NCBI GenBank assembly: GCA_023653025.1
Contig: JAMNXS010000007.1
Location: forward strand, 1 to 63,861
Source of the DNA: Burkholderiaceae bacterium
GTDB taxonomy: Bacteria > Pseudomonadota > Gammaproteobacteria > Burkholderiales > Burkholderiaceae_D
Reading direction: 5' to 3'
DNA: 63,861 bases
Part shown: positions 52,263-61,138 of the stretch, in pieces
Layout: each line of letters begins with the position of its first letter
Position numbering within the stretch: the stretch's first letter is position 1
Notes under the pieces: generated by a model
Databases searched by the model: none
Told to the model about the DNA's origin: nothing
The model's input: only the letters and a program-made list of their open reading frames with translations
Translations under genes and position numbers: made by a program

Positions 52263-54287
52263 ATGATTTTCCAGCGATCCGCGCTCGCACGCGCGGCACT
52301 GTGCGCGCTATCGGCCGCCGCCGTCGGCGCCCACGCACACCAAGTTCCCAAGACTCTTGCCCCGGTGGTCGTCACCGCCGACCCTTTCGGCTCGTCCGAG
52401 TCGGGCACAATTCTGGCACCGGCGCGCGTCGTCTCCGGCGACGAACTGCGCGACAAGCTCGGTGGCTCGCTCGGCGAGACGCTGATCCGCGAGCCCGGCG
52501 TCAACGCGTCCGGCTTCAGCACCGGCTCGTCGCGCCCCGTCATCCGCGGTCTCGAGGGACCGCGCGTAAAGATCCTGCAGGACGGCATGGGCAGCGGCGA
52601 CCTGTCGGCCATCTCGAACGACCACGCTGTCGGCTCCGCGCTGCTGACGGCGCAACAGATCGAGATTTTGCGCGGGCCGGCGACGCTGCTCTATGGTTCG
52701 GGCGCCATCGGCGGCGCGATCAATATCGTTAACGGACGCATTCCGATCCAGCTCGAGCCGCGCCCGACCGGCGAAGCCGAGCTGCGGGCCGGCAGCGCCG
52801 ACCGCAGCGGCGCGCTGGCCTTCAGCGCCGATCGCTCAGTCGGCAACATCGGCCTGCATGTCGATGGCAGCCTGCTGCGTGCCGGCGACTACCGGATTCC
52901 CGGTAACAGCGCCGTCGATGGCAGTGGCGGCACGGGCCGCCTGCCGTTCTCCGGCAGTCGCGACGACAATCTCGGCGTCGGCGCGTCGCTGATCCAGTCG
53001 TGGGGCCATGTCGGTGCCTCGCTGGCGCAGACCGACAAGCTGTACGGCATCCACGGCCGCGACGAGAACGCGAAAATCGACCTTGCCCAGACCCGTTTCG
53101 ACATCGACAGCCTGGTCCGCTCACCCCTGCCCGGCTTCGACGCGCTGCGCGTCAAGCTCGGCCGCAACAACTACCGGCACACCGAACTGGAAGACGGCAC
53201 CGAACCGCATGTCAGGTTCTCGAACCGCTCGCTGGAATCGCGCTGGGAACTGAGCCATCTGCCGCTGGCCGGCTGGCGCGGCAAGCTCGGCCTGCAGACC
53301 GACAACGCGACCGTGCAGGCGCTCAATCTCGAAGGCGAAGACCCGACCGTACCGCGCACCCGCTCGGCGTCGACCGCGGCATTCGTGGTCGAGGAGAAGG
53401 ACTTCGGCAGCGTGCGCCTGAATGCCGGCGCGCGTCTCGAGCAAGTGAACCGGCGGCCGATCGCCGAGACCCGCCGCAACTTCACGCTGGCCTCGACCTC
53501 GGTCGGCGCGCTCTGGACGTACACGCCCGGCTATGCCCTCGGCCTGACCGGATCGCTCGCGCAGCGCGCGCCGACGGCGGAGGAACTGTATTCGGGCGGC
53601 GTCCATCATCCGACCGAAACCTTTGACCGCGGCGACTCCGCGCTGCGCAAGGAAACCTCGCAAAACCTCGACCTCTCGTGGCAGAAGACGGAAGACCGGC
53701 TGCGCTGGCGCGCGAACCTGTTCCAGAACAAGATCAGCAATTTCGTCTTCGGCCGGATTGGCAATGAGGTGTGCGAAGACGGCAGCACGCCCAGCCCGGG
53801 GTGCGCCGGTGGCGAAGACCCGCTGCGTACCCGCAATTTCAGCCAAGCCGACGCCACGCTGCGCGGCTACGAAGTCGATGTCAGCTACAACCTCTACGAG
53901 GTCGGCTGGTTCGGCCGCGCCTTCGCCGACAGCTCGCGCGGCAAGCTGAACAATCTCGGCAACCTGCCGCTGCAGCCGGCCAACCGGGTCGGCGTGACCG
54001 TCGGCTACCAAGACAACACCTGGCGCTCGTCGCTGTCGGTGCTCAATGCCAGTGCACAAAACCGCATCGCCGGCGCCGACGTCTCGGACGAGAGGGTCAC
54101 GCGCGGCTACACGCGGGTCGACGCCAGCCTGTCGTGGCGTCAGCGTCACGGCACGACCGATCTCACCTGGTTCCTGCTGGCGCGCAACCTGCTGAATGAA
54201 GAAATCCGGCTGTCGACCTCGCTGCTGAAGGACTATGTGCCGCAAGCGGGCCGCCACCTGATGGTCGGCGTGCGGGCGCGTTTCTGA
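52263..54287 (+). CDS. TonB-dependent outer-membrane receptor, ZnuD-like
   Basis: A 674-residue receptor with a signal peptide (to about AHAHQ, residue 26), an N-terminal plug (about 35-165) and a 22-strand barrel ending VGVRARF. The plug segment RPVIRGLEGPRVKILQDGM, then NDHAVGSALLTAQQIEILRGPATLLYGSGAIGGAINIVNGRIP, closely resembles zinc receptor ZnuD-type proteins. Zinc import is therefore the best guess, supported by the CobW GTPase and the Cys-poor DksA nearby; heme or another metal is not excluded. I see no obvious Zur box upstream. Confidence 0.82.
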   Translation: MIFQRSALARAALCALSAAAVGAHAHQVPKTLAPVVVTADPFGSSESGTILAPARVVSGDELRDKLGGSLGETLIREPGVNASGFSTGSSRPVIRGLEGPRVKILQDGMGSGDLSAISNDHAVGSALLTAQQIEILRGPATLLYGSGAIGGAINIVNGRIPIQLEPRPTGEAELRAGSADRSGALAFSADRSVGNIGLHVDGSLLRAGDYRIPGNSAVDGSGGTGRLPFSGSRDDNLGVGASLIQSWGHVGASLAQTDKLYGIHGRDENAKIDLAQTRFDIDSLVRSPLPGFDALRVKLGRNNYRHTELEDGTEPHVRFSNRSLESRWELSHLPLAGWRGKLGLQTDNATVQALNLEGEDPTVPRTRSASTAAFVVEEKDFGSVRLNAGARLEQVNRRPIAETRRNFTLASTSVGALWTYTPGYALGLTGSLAQRAPTAEELYSGGVHHPTETFDRGDSALRKETSQNLDLSWQKTEDRLRWRANLFQNKISNFVFGRIGNEVCEDGSTPSPGCAGGEDPLRTRNFSQADATLRGYEVDVSYNLYEVGWFGRAFADSSRGKLNNLGNLPLQPANRVGVTVGYQDNTWRSSLSVLNASAQNRIAGADVSDERVTRGYTRVDASLSWRQRHGTTDLTWFLLARNLLNEEIRLSTSLLKDYVPQAGRHLMVGVRARF

Positions 54288-54475
54288 GCCGGCGCGGGTA
54301 CATTCCCGCCGATAACGTGATCCGGCCCCGGGGCGGGCGTTGGTTTCATGCCACGCCCCGGCGAGCAGCGACGGATCGGAATCAAACAGACGAAGGCCGC
54401 TTGCCACGGCTCGGGGCGGTGCGAGAGCGCGCAAGGTAATGTCTGCGGATTCACGGCTCGACCTGCTGGCTCTGA

Positions 54476-55648
54476 GTGAAATTCCTCGACCTCTTCGGCA
54501 AGACCCGGACGCATCCGCTGCGGGACGTGCGCGAGCCATCGCGGCCCGGGCTGTCGGCCGACGAGCGCCGCGCCACGACGCGCAAGATCGACGCCATCGA
54601 ATCCGACATCGCGTCGGAAATCGCCTCGGAAATCGCGTCAGAGATCGCGCCGGGCATTGAACCAGCGCTCGCGGCCGGGCCCGTCGCATTACTGCGCCAG
54701 CGGATCGAGGAGGCCACCCTGCTGCACGCCAGCGGCCAGTCGGCAGCAGCGGCCGCGCTGCTGGCCGAGGCGACGGCCGCGCCCGTGCCCGACGACGCGC
54801 CGGCCGAGCAGCGCGCCTGGCTGATGCGGCTCGAACTGGCCGGTTTCGCCGGCGCGCAGGCCCGCTTCGAGGATATTGCGCTCGGCTATGCCCGGCGCTT
54901 CGAAACCTCGCCGCCGCAATGGCGCAGCCCGCAAGCACCCGCGGGGGACGACGAATCGTCGATACCCGCCGTCGGCTTCCGCGGTCGGCTGTGTGCCAGC
55001 GCGCAGCCGGCGCTGGCCCGGCTCGCGCAGGTGGCGAGCCGGCATGATCGTTTCAGTCTGGATCTGGCCGGCGTGACCGAGGTCGACGTCGGCGGCAGCC
55101 GCCTGCTGCTCGAGTTGCTGCATCGCTGGCGCGGCGAGGGCCGCCATGTCGAATGTATCGCGATCGACAGCCTGCTCGGCCTGTTGCGCCAGCAGCTGAG
55201 CGAGGGACGGCGCGACCGCGACGATGCTGCCTGGCGGCTGCTGATCGAATTGTTGGCCGCCGGTGGCAGGACCGAGGAGCATGAAGACGCCTGCCTTGCC
55301 TACAGCCTGACCTATGAAGTCTCGCCACCGGCCGGCTCGACGCCGACAGCCTGCGCGCCGCCGGGCGTCGGCCGGCCCGGATACCTGCTGTTGCCGGCCG
55401 AGATACGTTGCCCGGTAGACGACACGCTCGAACGCATCCGCGGCGCGGGCCGCGCAGCAGACGCCATCGTGCTGGACTGCCGGCGCCTGCAGCGCATCGA
55501 GTTCGGTGCCGCTGCTCCGATGCTTGCCGGCATCCGTCGCGTGGCCGGAGGCAAACCGGTAGAATGGTGCGACGTGCCTTGCCTGGTTTCGACGCTGCTA
55601 CAGCTCGTTGGCGACGACGCGATGAGCATTGCCCACCGCAAACCCTGA
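54476..55648 (+). CDS. Protein with two STAS-like domains upstream of hslVU
   Basis: A 390-residue soluble protein starting with GTG. After a polar region with a fourfold S(D/E)IA repeat (residues 43-58), a helical stretch (about 66-145) leads to a STAS-like domain (FSLDLAGVTEVDVGGSRLLLELLHRW, about 180-240) and a second degenerate one (IVLDCRRLQRIEFGAAAPMLAGIRRV, about 330-385). STAS domains bind nucleotides or partner proteins in regulatory pathways; no kinase site is evident. The gene lies 78 bp upstream of hslV, a position seen in other Burkholderiales. The function is unknown. Confidence 0.75.
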   Translation: MKFLDLFGKTRTHPLRDVREPSRPGLSADERRATTRKIDAIESDIASEIASEIASEIAPGIEPALAAGPVALLRQRIEEATLLHASGQSAAAAALLAEATAAPVPDDAPAEQRAWLMRLELAGFAGAQARFEDIALGYARRFETSPPQWRSPQAPAGDDESSIPAVGFRGRLCASAQPALARLAQVASRHDRFSLDLAGVTEVDVGGSRLLLELLHRWRGEGRHVECIAIDSLLGLLRQQLSEGRRDRDDAAWRLLIELLAAGGRTEEHEDACLAYSLTYEVSPPAGSTPTACAPPGVGRPGYLLLPAEIRCPVDDTLERIRGAGRAADAIVLDCRRLQRIEFGAAAPMLAGIRRVAGGKPVEWCDVPCLVSTLLQLVGDDAMSIAHRKP

Positions 55649-55726
55649 GGCGATGCAGCCGCACCGCGGCGCGACGAATGCCATGGCCTGCTGCGCATGC
55701 ATCGCACCCAACCCACACCACATCGC

Positions 55727-56263
55727 ATGGAACAATTTCACGGCACCACCATACTCTCGGTCCGCCGCGGCGCGCAGGTCGCGCTCGGCGGAGATGGCCA
55801 AGTCACGCTCGGCAATGTCGTCATGAAGGGCTCGGCGCGCAAGGTGCGCAAGCTGTTCCACGGCAAGGTGCTGGCCGGCTTTGCCGGCGGCACGGCCGAC
55901 GCGTTCACGCTGATCGAGCGCTTCGAATCCAAGCTCGAGACGCATCAGGGCAACCTGCTGCGCGCCTCGGTCGAACTGGCGAAAGACTGGCGCACCGACC
56001 GCATGCTGCGCCGACTCGAAGCGATGCTGCTGGTGGCCGACCGCGAATCGACGCTCATCATCACCGGCAACGGCGACGTGCTCGAGCCCGAGAAGGGCGT
56101 AGGCGCGATCGGCTCCGGCGGCAGCTATGCGCAGGCCGCAGCGCTGGCGCTGGTTGACAACACCGACCTGGCGCCGACCGAGGTCGTGAAGAAGTCGCTC
56201 TCCATTGCCGGCGAGCTCTGCATCTACACCAATCTGTCGCTGACGATAGAGACACTGGACTGA
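55727..56263 (+). CDS. hslV: ATP-dependent protease peptidase subunit HslV
   Basis: A 178-residue threonine peptidase of the HslUV protease. The short propeptide MEQFHG is removed to expose the catalytic Thr of [23 protein letters not shown]. The oxyanion segment [33 protein letters not shown] and the C-terminal [17 protein letters not shown] are typical. I chose the ATG at 55727 because a start ten codons upstream would lengthen the propeptide unusually. hslU follows after 7 bp. Confidence 0.97.
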   Translation: MEQFHGTTILSVRRGAQVALGGDGQVTLGNVVMKGSARKVRKLFHGKVLAGFAGGTADAFTLIERFESKLETHQGNLLRASVELAKDWRTDRMLRRLEAMLLVADRESTLIITGNGDVLEPEKGVGAIGSGGSYAQAAALALVDNTDLAPTEVVKKSLSIAGELCIYTNLSLTIETLD

Positions 56264-56270
56264 ACGCACC

Positions 56271-57605
56271 ATGAATCTCACCCCGCAACAAATCGTCGCC
56301 GAACTCGACAAGCACGTAGTCGGCCAGGCGAAGGCCAAGCGCGCGGTCGCGATCGCGCTGCGCAATCGCTGGCGCCGCCAGCAGGTGCCGGATCCGCTGC
56401 GCCACGAGATCACGCCGAAGAACATCCTGATGATCGGCCCGACCGGCGTGGGCAAGACCGAGATCGCGCGCCGGCTCGCCAAGCTGGCCGATGCGCCGTT
56501 CATCAAGATCGAGGCCACCAAGTTCACCGAAGTCGGCTATGTCGGGCGCGACGTCGACACCATCATCCGCGACCTGGCCGAGATCGGCATCAAGCAGACC
56601 CGCGAGCAGGAAATGCGCAAGGTACGCGCGCAAGCGCAGGACGCGGCCGAGGAGCGCATCCTCGACGTACTGCTGCCGCCGGCGCGTGACTTCGGCTTCG
56701 CCACGCAGGCCGGCGAAGACAAGGGCGCGAACGCGACGCGACAAACTTTCCGCAAGCGGCTGCGCGAGGGCGCGCTCGACGACAAGGAAATCGACATCGA
56801 GGTCGCCGAGCCGCGCGCGCAGATGGAGATCATGGCCCCGCCCGGCATGGAGGAAATGACCGAGCAGATCAAGTCGATGTTCTCCGGGCTCGGCGCCGGC
56901 CGCAGGAAGTCGCGCAAGCTGAAGATCGCCGAGGCGATGAAGCTGCTGCTCGACGAGGAAGCCGAGCGCATGGTGAACGAGGACGAGTTGAAGCAGCGCG
57001 CGATTGCCAACGTCGAGCAGAACGGTATTGTCTTTCTGGACGAAATCGACAAGATCGCCTCGCGCGCCAACACGCAGGGCGCCGACGTCTCGCGCGCCGG
57101 CGTGCAGCGCGACCTATTGCCGCTGGTCGAGGGCACGACCGTCAATACCAAGTACGGCATGGTGAGGACCGATCACATCCTGTTCATCGCCTCGGGCGCG
57201 TTTCATCTCGCCAAACCCTCGGACCTGATTCCCGAGTTGCAGGGGCGCTTCCCGATCCGCGTCGAGCTCGAGGCTCTGGCGATCGCCGACTTCGAGCGCA
57301 TCCTGACCGCGACCGATGCCTGTCTGACGCGCCAGTACCAGGCATTGCTGGGCACCGAGGGCGTGGACGTGAGCTTCGCCGCCGATGGCATACGACGTCT
57401 CGCCGAAATTGCCTGCGCGGTCAATGAAAAGACCGAGAACATCGGCGCGCGCCGGCTGTACACGGTGATGGAAAAGCTGCTCGAGGACATCTCGTTTTCG
57501 GCCGGCACGCAGGGCGCGCAGGCGGTACAGATCGACGCTGCCTACGTCGACGCCACGCTCGGCGAGCTGGCAGTCAACGAAGACCTGTCGCGCTACGTGC
57601 TCTGA
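56271..57605 (+). CDS. hslU: ATP-dependent protease ATPase subunit HslU
   Basis: A 444-residue AAA+ unfoldase partner of HslV. It starts [19 protein letters not shown]. Walker A is GPTGVGKTE (56-64), Walker B is [11 protein letters not shown] (about 255-265), and the pore GYVG motif is in [12 protein letters not shown]. The I-domain (about 110-230) and the C-terminal [15 protein letters not shown], which docks into HslV, are present. It degrades misfolded proteins during heat stress. Confidence 0.98.
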   Translation: MNLTPQQIVAELDKHVVGQAKAKRAVAIALRNRWRRQQVPDPLRHEITPKNILMIGPTGVGKTEIARRLAKLADAPFIKIEATKFTEVGYVGRDVDTIIRDLAEIGIKQTREQEMRKVRAQAQDAAEERILDVLLPPARDFGFATQAGEDKGANATRQTFRKRLREGALDDKEIDIEVAEPRAQMEIMAPPGMEEMTEQIKSMFSGLGAGRRKSRKLKIAEAMKLLLDEEAERMVNEDELKQRAIANVEQNGIVFLDEIDKIASRANTQGADVSRAGVQRDLLPLVEGTTVNTKYGMVRTDHILFIASGAFHLAKPSDLIPELQGRFPIRVELEALAIADFERILTATDACLTRQYQALLGTEGVDVSFAADGIRRLAEIACAVNEKTENIGARRLYTVMEKLLEDISFSAGTQGAQAVQIDAAYVDATLGELAVNEDLSRYVL

Positions 57606-57624
57606 CTTGGCCGAGGATGGCGCC

Positions 57625-57828
57625 ATGGCCAACAAGGCACTCGCCAAGCGACAAAAGCTGTCGTTCCGCGTCGAGCCCTCGCAGCAGGGGGGCAAGCCGC
57701 GCAACCCGGTCGCGGTGCCAGCAAAGCAGCGCGCGGCCGGTCCGCACACCAAGGGCAAGTCGGCCAACCGGCAGGCGAAAAAGCGGGAACTGATCCGGCT
57801 GCTGTTGCAGAAAAACGCAGACGACTGA
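57625..57828 (+). CDS. Small basic hypothetical protein
   Basis: A 67-residue Lys/Arg/Gln-rich protein (MANKALAKRQKLSFRVEPSQ..., ending LIRLLLQKNADD) with no membrane segment. I do not recognise a family. It begins 19 bp after hslU; ATG at 57625 is preferred, while a TTG at 57607 would add six residues. Charge and size suggest nucleic-acid or ribosome association, but that is only an inference. It is convergent with gspC, the two stop codons touching. Confidence 0.55.
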   Translation: MANKALAKRQKLSFRVEPSQQGGKPRNPVAVPAKQRAAGPHTKGKSANRQAKKRELIRLLLQKNADD

Positions 57829-58443
57829 TCAGCGCGGCTGCGGCTGCCCGGCGGGCGCGCCGCCTGGCCCGCCGGCGCCCGCGCCTCCGGGGCCGCTGGC
57901 ACCCATCGCCGTCGGTTGCGGCAGCGACGGCGGCGGTGCCGGCTGCGGTGGCTGCGGTGGCTGCGGCTGGGGCGGCTGCGACTGGGGCGCCACCGGCTGC
58001 GGCACCGGCGTGGCGGCCTGCATGCCCGAGCTGCCTGCCTCCTGCGCCGCGAAGGCCGGCAAGCTCAGTTCGCGCTCGACACCGCGGTCCGACAGCACCA
58101 CCGTGCGCGCATGAATCTCCTTGACCGTGAGCCCCGGCAGCACCTCCGCATCGACCGCCAGCGCGCGGGTCGGCTTGCCCTCGGCGGCGAGGATGGCGAC
58201 GCTGCCGGCCGAACGGCCCGAGCGAATGATGCCGCGCAGCTGCACGTTGGCCATGCCGCCGCCCTGCGGACGGCCGCCGAACAGGCTGGATGCGGCCGCC
58301 ACCGGCGGCGCGCTGCGCTCGGCCCGGGGCGGCGCGGCCACTGCGCGCGGCTCCGGAGCCAGCCACTGCAGCAGCCAGTACGCGACCGACGCGCACAGCA
58401 GGAGAAACAACAGGAAGCTGGCGATGACGGGTGCGCGCTGCAT
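57829..58443 (-). CDS. gspC: Type II secretion protein GspC-like
   Basis: A 204-residue inner-membrane protein with an N-terminal helix (about 8-28) and a periplasmic homology region (VQLRGIIRSGRSAGSVAILAAEGKPTRALAVDAEVLPGLTVKEIHARTVVLSDRG, about 67-121) that contacts the secretin. It lacks a PDZ domain; instead the C-terminus is a Pro/Gln/Gly-rich tail (about 140-204), an unusual ending. It lies 4 bp downstream of gspF and is the last gene of this transcript. Confidence 0.8.
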   Translation of the reverse strand: MQRAPVIASFLLFLLLCASVAYWLLQWLAPEPRAVAAPPRAERSAPPVAAASSLFGGRPQGGGMANVQLRGIIRSGRSAGSVAILAAEGKPTRALAVDAEVLPGLTVKEIHARTVVLSDRGVERELSLPAFAAQEAGSSGMQAATPVPQPVAPQSQPPQPQPPQPPQPAPPPSLPQPTAMGASGPGGAGAGGPGGAPAGQPQPR

Positions 58444-58447
58444 CGGC

Positions 58448-59665
58448 TTACCGCACCAGCTGGTTGATTTCGATGATGGGCATCAGCACCGCCAGCACGA
58501 TCAGCAGCACTACCACCCCCATGGCAAGAATCAGCACCGGCTCCAGCAGGCCGGCAATGGTCAGCGCGCGCCGCTCGAGATCCTGCTCCTGCAGCTGGGC
58601 GGCGCGGTTCAGCATGGCCGGCAGTTCGCCGGTGACCTCGCCGGCGCGGATCATGTGAATCAGCATCGGCGGGAAATGCCGGTGCGCCGACAGCGCACGC
58701 GCCAGTCCCACGCCCTCGCGCACCGAGGCCGTGGCTTCCTCGACCTGCTGCCGCATCGCGACGTTCGACAGGGTGTCGCGGCTGGTCTGAAGCGCGCGCA
58801 GGATGGGCACGCCGGAACTGATCGTGATGGCCAGCGTGCTGGCGAAGCGCGAGGTATTCAGGCTGCGCTCGAACTTGCCGACCAGCGGCGCCGTCAGCAG
58901 CCACCGGTGCCAGCGCAGCTTCGCGTCCGGATCGCGCAGGCTGCGCCGCCACAGCACAAGGCCGGCCATGACGAACAGCGCCACCAGCCAGCCCCAGGCG
59001 CGCACGAAGTCCGAGATGGCCAGCATGGCCACCGTCAGGAACGGCAGTTGCTGCTTGGTGTTGGCAAAGACGGTGACGATCTGTGGCACCACGTAGGCGA
59101 GCAGGAAGATCACGATCGCGAAAGCGACCACGGTCACGATGGCCGGATAGGTGAACGCCAGCCGCACCTTCTGCACCAGCGCGTTGCGCCGCTCGACGAA
59201 ATCGGCTAACCGCGACAGCACGCCGGCGAGCTGGCCGATCTGCTCGCCGGACGCCACCAGCGCCCGGTAGATGTCGGCAAAATCGCGCGGGTGCTGCGCC
59301 AGCGCGTCCGACAGCGAAGAGCCGCCCATTACTTCGGCGCGGATGGCCGCAATCAGGTCACGCAAATAGGGACGCTCGGCCTGCTCCATCAGCGCATCGA
59401 AAGCCTGCTCCAGCGGCAAATTGGCTTCCAGCAGCGAGGCCAGCTGGCGGGTGAACAGCGCCAGTTCCACTGTCGACAGGCGCTCGCCGAAGCTGAACGA
59501 GCGGCGCGCGCCGCCGCCGGCGTCGCCGACAATGACATCGAGCGCCAGCGGCACCAGCCCGCGCGCGCGCAAGTCGGCGCGCGCCGCGCGCGGACTGTCG
59601 GCCTGCAACACACCCTTGCTGCTCGCACCGGCGGCGTCGACGGCTTCGTAGCGGAAGGCGGGCAT
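58448..59665 (-). CDS. gspF: Type II secretion inner-membrane platform protein GspF
   Basis: A 405-residue polytopic protein with two duplicated GspF domains (about 68-190 and 270-392), each preceding a membrane segment. Landmarks are MPAFRYEAVDAAGASSKGVLQADSPRAAR, LFTRQLASLLEANLPLEQA, NTSRFASTLAITISSGVPILRALQ and MIRAGEVTGELPAMLNRAAQLQE. It anchors the ATPase GspE and the pseudopilus. It lies 3 bp downstream of gspE. Confidence 0.96.
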   Translation of the reverse strand: MPAFRYEAVDAAGASSKGVLQADSPRAARADLRARGLVPLALDVIVGDAGGGARRSFSFGERLSTVELALFTRQLASLLEANLPLEQAFDALMEQAERPYLRDLIAAIRAEVMGGSSLSDALAQHPRDFADIYRALVASGEQIGQLAGVLSRLADFVERRNALVQKVRLAFTYPAIVTVVAFAIVIFLLAYVVPQIVTVFANTKQQLPFLTVAMLAISDFVRAWGWLVALFVMAGLVLWRRSLRDPDAKLRWHRWLLTAPLVGKFERSLNTSRFASTLAITISSGVPILRALQTSRDTLSNVAMRQQVEEATASVREGVGLARALSAHRHFPPMLIHMIRAGEVTGELPAMLNRAAQLQEQDLERRALTIAGLLEPVLILAMGVVVLLIVLAVLMPIIEINQLVR

Positions 59666-59668
59666 CGC

Positions 59669-61105
59669 TTACTCCTTCGTCACCCGCAACAGCTCCGCCT
59701 CGGTCGTCGTGCCGTCGCGCAGCCAGCGCTCGCCGTCCTCGCGCATGCTGAGCATGCCGTCGCGCTGGGCAGAGGCGCGGATCTCGGCTTCCGACGCCTG
59801 GTTGTGGATCTGCGCGCGGATGGGATCTGTCGTCAGTAGCAGTTCGTAGATGCCGACCCGGCCGTGGTAGCCGGTGTGCCCGCACTTGTCGCAGCCGACC
59901 TCGTGCCAGCGCTCGCCGTCGAAATGGCGGCAATGCACGCACAGCTTGCGCACCAGGCGCTGCGCGACGACACCGATCAGCGAGGACGACAGCAAGAAGG
60001 GCTCGATACCCATGTCGAGCAGCCGGGTAACGGCCGCCGGCGCATCGTTGGTGTGCAGGGTGGCCAATACGAGGTGACCGGTTAGCGAGGCCTGGACCGC
60101 GATCTGTGCGGTCTCGAGGTCGCGGATCTCGCCGATCATGATCACGTCCGGGTCTTGCCGCAGGATCGCGCGCAAGGCCTTGGCGAACGTCATGTCGATG
60201 CGCGCATTGACCTGGGTCTGGCCGACGCCGGGCAATTCGTATTCGATCGGATCCTCGACCGTGAGGACATTGGTCGATGGCGAGTTCAGCCGCGACAGCG
60301 CCGCATAGAGCGTCGTGGTCTTGCCGGAGCCGGTCGGTCCCGTGACCAGCACGATGCCGTGCGGCTGCGCGATCAGGTGGTCGAACTGCGCCTGCGTGCC
60401 CTCGCCCATGCCCAGATGCTGCAGGTCCATGCGCCCGCCTTCCTTGTCGAGCAGTCGCAGCACCGCACGCTCGCCGTGGCCAGTGGGCAGCGTGGACACG
60501 CGCACGTCGACCGGCTTGCCGCCGACGCGCAGCGTGATCCGCCCGTCCTGCGGCAGGCGCTTCTCGGCGATGTCGAGCTGAGACATGATCTTGATGCGCG
60601 AGATCAGTGCCGCATGGATCGCCTTCTTCGGACGCACCACGTCGCGCAGCCGGCCGTCGATGCGAAAGCGCACCACCGACACCTGCTCGAAGGGCTCGAT
60701 GTGGATGTCGGAGGCGCCCTCGCGCAGCGCCTGCGTGAGCAGCGCGTTGATCATGCGTATCACCGGTGCGTCGTCGGACGACTCCAGCAGGTCCTCGACC
60801 GCCGGCATGTCTTGCATCAGGCGCGCGAGGTCGAGATCGGACTCGACCTCGTCGACCACCTGCGCGGCGTCGCCGCCGGAGCCGGCGTAGGCTTTCGCGA
60901 TCGCGCTCTCGAGCTGCTCGCGCGGCAGCCGGTTCAGGCGCACGCGTCCGAAGCGGCGACTGACTTCGGCCACCGCCGACGGCACGGTCGCCTCCGATAC
61001 CCAGATATCGACGGCGCCGTCCGGCTCGCCGGCCTGCGCGAGCACGCCGAAGTCGCGCGCGAAAGTGAACGGCAGCAGCCGCGGGTCATGCATGGCAATG
61101 GTCAT
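59669..61105 (-). CDS. gspE: Type II secretion ATPase GspE
   Basis: A 478-residue assembly ATPase. It has an N-terminal domain (about 1-90), Walker A TGPTGSGKTTTLYAALSRL (about 257-275), the Asp box and Walker B (RAILRQDPDVIMIGEIRDLETA), the His box LVLATLHTNDA, and the tetracysteine zinc region CVHC...CDKCGHTGYHGRVGIYELL that distinguishes GspE from twitching ATPases. It powers the pseudopilus for export of folded proteins. It is 33 bp downstream of gspD. Confidence 0.97.
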   Translation of the reverse strand: MTIAMHDPRLLPFTFARDFGVLAQAGEPDGAVDIWVSEATVPSAVAEVSRRFGRVRLNRLPREQLESAIAKAYAGSGGDAAQVVDEVESDLDLARLMQDMPAVEDLLESSDDAPVIRMINALLTQALREGASDIHIEPFEQVSVVRFRIDGRLRDVVRPKKAIHAALISRIKIMSQLDIAEKRLPQDGRITLRVGGKPVDVRVSTLPTGHGERAVLRLLDKEGGRMDLQHLGMGEGTQAQFDHLIAQPHGIVLVTGPTGSGKTTTLYAALSRLNSPSTNVLTVEDPIEYELPGVGQTQVNARIDMTFAKALRAILRQDPDVIMIGEIRDLETAQIAVQASLTGHLVLATLHTNDAPAAVTRLLDMGIEPFLLSSSLIGVVAQRLVRKLCVHCRHFDGERWHEVGCDKCGHTGYHGRVGIYELLLTTDPIRAQIHNQASEAEIRASAQRDGMLSMREDGERWLRDGTTTEAELLRVTKE

Positions 61106-61138
61106 GGCTGGTCTCTTCTGAACAATGCTTGCCGTCCC

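Noticed and set aside
54288-54475. A riboswitch in the gap after the TonB receptor
   Set aside because: An inverted repeat CGGGGCG/CGCCCCG is visible, but I could not match any known riboswitch core and the downstream STAS-like gene gives no metabolic hint.
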